Below, in pieces: positions 5,108 to 5,794 of a stretch of DNA of 5,794 bases. The stretch is from contig CAYMOV010000154.1 in assembly GCA_964392085.1 (NCBI GenBank), forward strand, positions 1 through 5,794. Direction: 5' to 3'. Below the pieces are notes generated by a model. It was given only the letters and a program-made list of their open reading frames with translations. It was not told where the DNA came from and made no database searches. This stretch comes from CAYMOV01 sp964392085. Lineage in GTDB: Bacteria; Oederibacteriota; Muellerivitia; Muellerivitales; Muellerivitaceae. How positions within the stretch are numbered: the first letter of the stretch is position 1; each line of letters starts with the position of its first letter. A program made the position numbers and the translations under genes.

Positions 5108-5794
5108 CTATCGAAGGACCAGTATTTGGGTGACGTGCGTGGTTTTCCCGGCCTCGGACAGCAGGAAGAAATAGAGCCCGTTCGCCACAGGCATTCCCTG
5201 GGCGTCCCGCTGGTCCCAGCCGATGGTTTTTGTCCCATAAATATCCGTTTGGCCAACCGCCACCACCCGGTACGCCACGGTGACGATCTTCCAGGTGACG
5301 GTCTCGGGGCAAGGGGAGGACAGTTCCACCCGGACCAGGGTTTCCGCGTCAAACACCGGGTTCGGGTAGGCCGCCGAAACGCGGATCGGCGGACAGGCCG
5401 CGGGCGTTTCCGTCGGGGTCGCGGTCGGGGTGGAGGATGGCACCGAGCTCGGGGTTTCGGTGGGTGTCCAGGTCATGGTCGGGACCGGGGTGCGCGTTGA
5501 AGTCGGAGTCGGGGTGAAGGTCGGCGTCGCCGTAGTTGTGCGGCTGACGGTGAAGGAGGCCGTAGCGCTGGGCGTGAAACTGTAGGTGGGGGTAAAGGTC
5601 GGCGACGCGGTGAGCGTCGCGGTCGACGTAGCGCTGCTCGTACCCGTGGGTGTCGGGGTTGAAGTGAAGCTCGCCGTCGGAGTCCGGGTGAGGGTAGGCG
5701 TCCGGCTGGAGGTGGAAGTGAAGGTCATTGTCCAGGTCGCCGTGGAGGTGTCGGTCCCAGTCGCCGTCCCAGTGGGTGTTAACGAATTTGTCGG
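5108..5794 (-). CDS. Surface protein C-terminus: Thr-rich linker plus FlgD-like Ig domain (5' end missing)
   Basis: The frame is open from the right edge to TAG 5110-5108, giving 228 residues of a protein that starts outside the window. The ATG at 5728 lies inside the linker and is not a credible start, because the Thr-X pattern continues unbroken upstream of it to the edge. The first ~130 residues alternate Thr with P, S, F, A, L or V. From the codon at 5395 the last ~95 residues form a FlgD-like Ig/type-9-sorting-like domain: AAYPNPV at the start, then WDQRDAQGMPVANGLYFFLL and a closing VTQILVLR. In related bacteria such domains end large secreted proteins and may serve export or surface attachment; that role here is inference. 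The N-terminal, possibly catalytic or binding part is not visible. The LacI-like gene follows after 18 bases. Confidence 0.85.
   Translation of the reverse strand, partial: PTNSLTPTGTATGTDTSTATWTMTFTSTSSRTPTLTRTPTASFTSTPTPTGTSSATSTATLTASPTFTPTYSFTPSATASFTVSRTTTATPTFTPTPTSTRTPVPTMTWTPTETPSSVPSSTPTATPTETPAACPPIRVSAAYPNPVFDAETLVRVELSSPCPETVTWKIVTVAYRVVAVGQTDIYGTKTIGWDQRDAQGMPVANGLYFFLLSEAGKTTHVTQILVLR
5405..5794 (-). repeat. Thr-X linker of the FlgD-domain protein
   Basis: About 130 codons with Thr at nearly every second residue, running off the right edge. Its partner residues include more Ala, Ser and Val and fewer Lys and Asn than the linker at 1-779, so the two are the same type but not close copies. 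Confidence 0.85.

Noticed and set aside
5108..5728. Complete 206-residue protein starting at ATG 5728
   Set aside because: The same frame and the same Thr-X pattern continue without a stop to the right edge, so this Met is internal and the gene is partial.

Overview
This window looks like a piece of a glycan-degradation and cell-surface locus from an uncultivated, GC-rich, free-living bacterium. All four genes I can support lie on the minus strand and read from right to left. Two carry very long Thr-Pro stretches in which threonine occupies nearly every second residue. One of those ends in a FlgD/type-9-sorting-like C-terminal domain. From general knowledge this style (TPTFTPT linkers, FlgD-like C-termini, many carbohydrate-active enzymes, LacI regulators) is common in candidate phyla such as FCPU426 and in Fibrobacterota-like groups. 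I cannot place the organism more precisely.

Layout in the direction of transcription. (1) 5794-5108 is the 3' end of a secreted surface protein: a Thr-rich linker followed by a ~95-residue FlgD-like Ig domain. (2) 18 bases later comes a 104-residue protein (5089-4775) with an intact LacI-family DNA-binding headpiece and hinge but no sugar-binding domain. (3) After a 121-bp gap comes an exported three-module enzyme (4653-2485): a GH43 five-bladed propeller of the beta-xylosidase/arabinofuranosidase type, a GH43-associated beta-sandwich, a short PTPTPIP linker and a malectin-like C-terminal domain. (4) A 298-bp regulatory gap holds two LacI-type palindromes with a T8 hairpin between them. (5) 2186-1 is the 5' part of another secreted protein: signal peptide, jelly-roll (galactose-binding-like) region, a CBM3-like cellulose-binding module, and at least 259 residues of Thr-X linker running off the left edge.

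The likely joint role, inferred from domains, is attack on plant cell-wall polysaccharide. The GH43 enzyme releases xylose and/or arabinose from hemicellulose, and the CBM3 protein binds cellulose. The headpiece-only LacI protein, sitting between surface and enzyme genes and near LacI-type operators, suggests local transcriptional control, possibly without sugar sensing. The most interesting points are this ligand-blind LacI protein, the paired operators 91 bp apart around a terminator-like hairpin, and an exact 14-residue repeat kept three times in the linker despite different codons. No RNA genes, CRISPR arrays or insertion sequences were seen.
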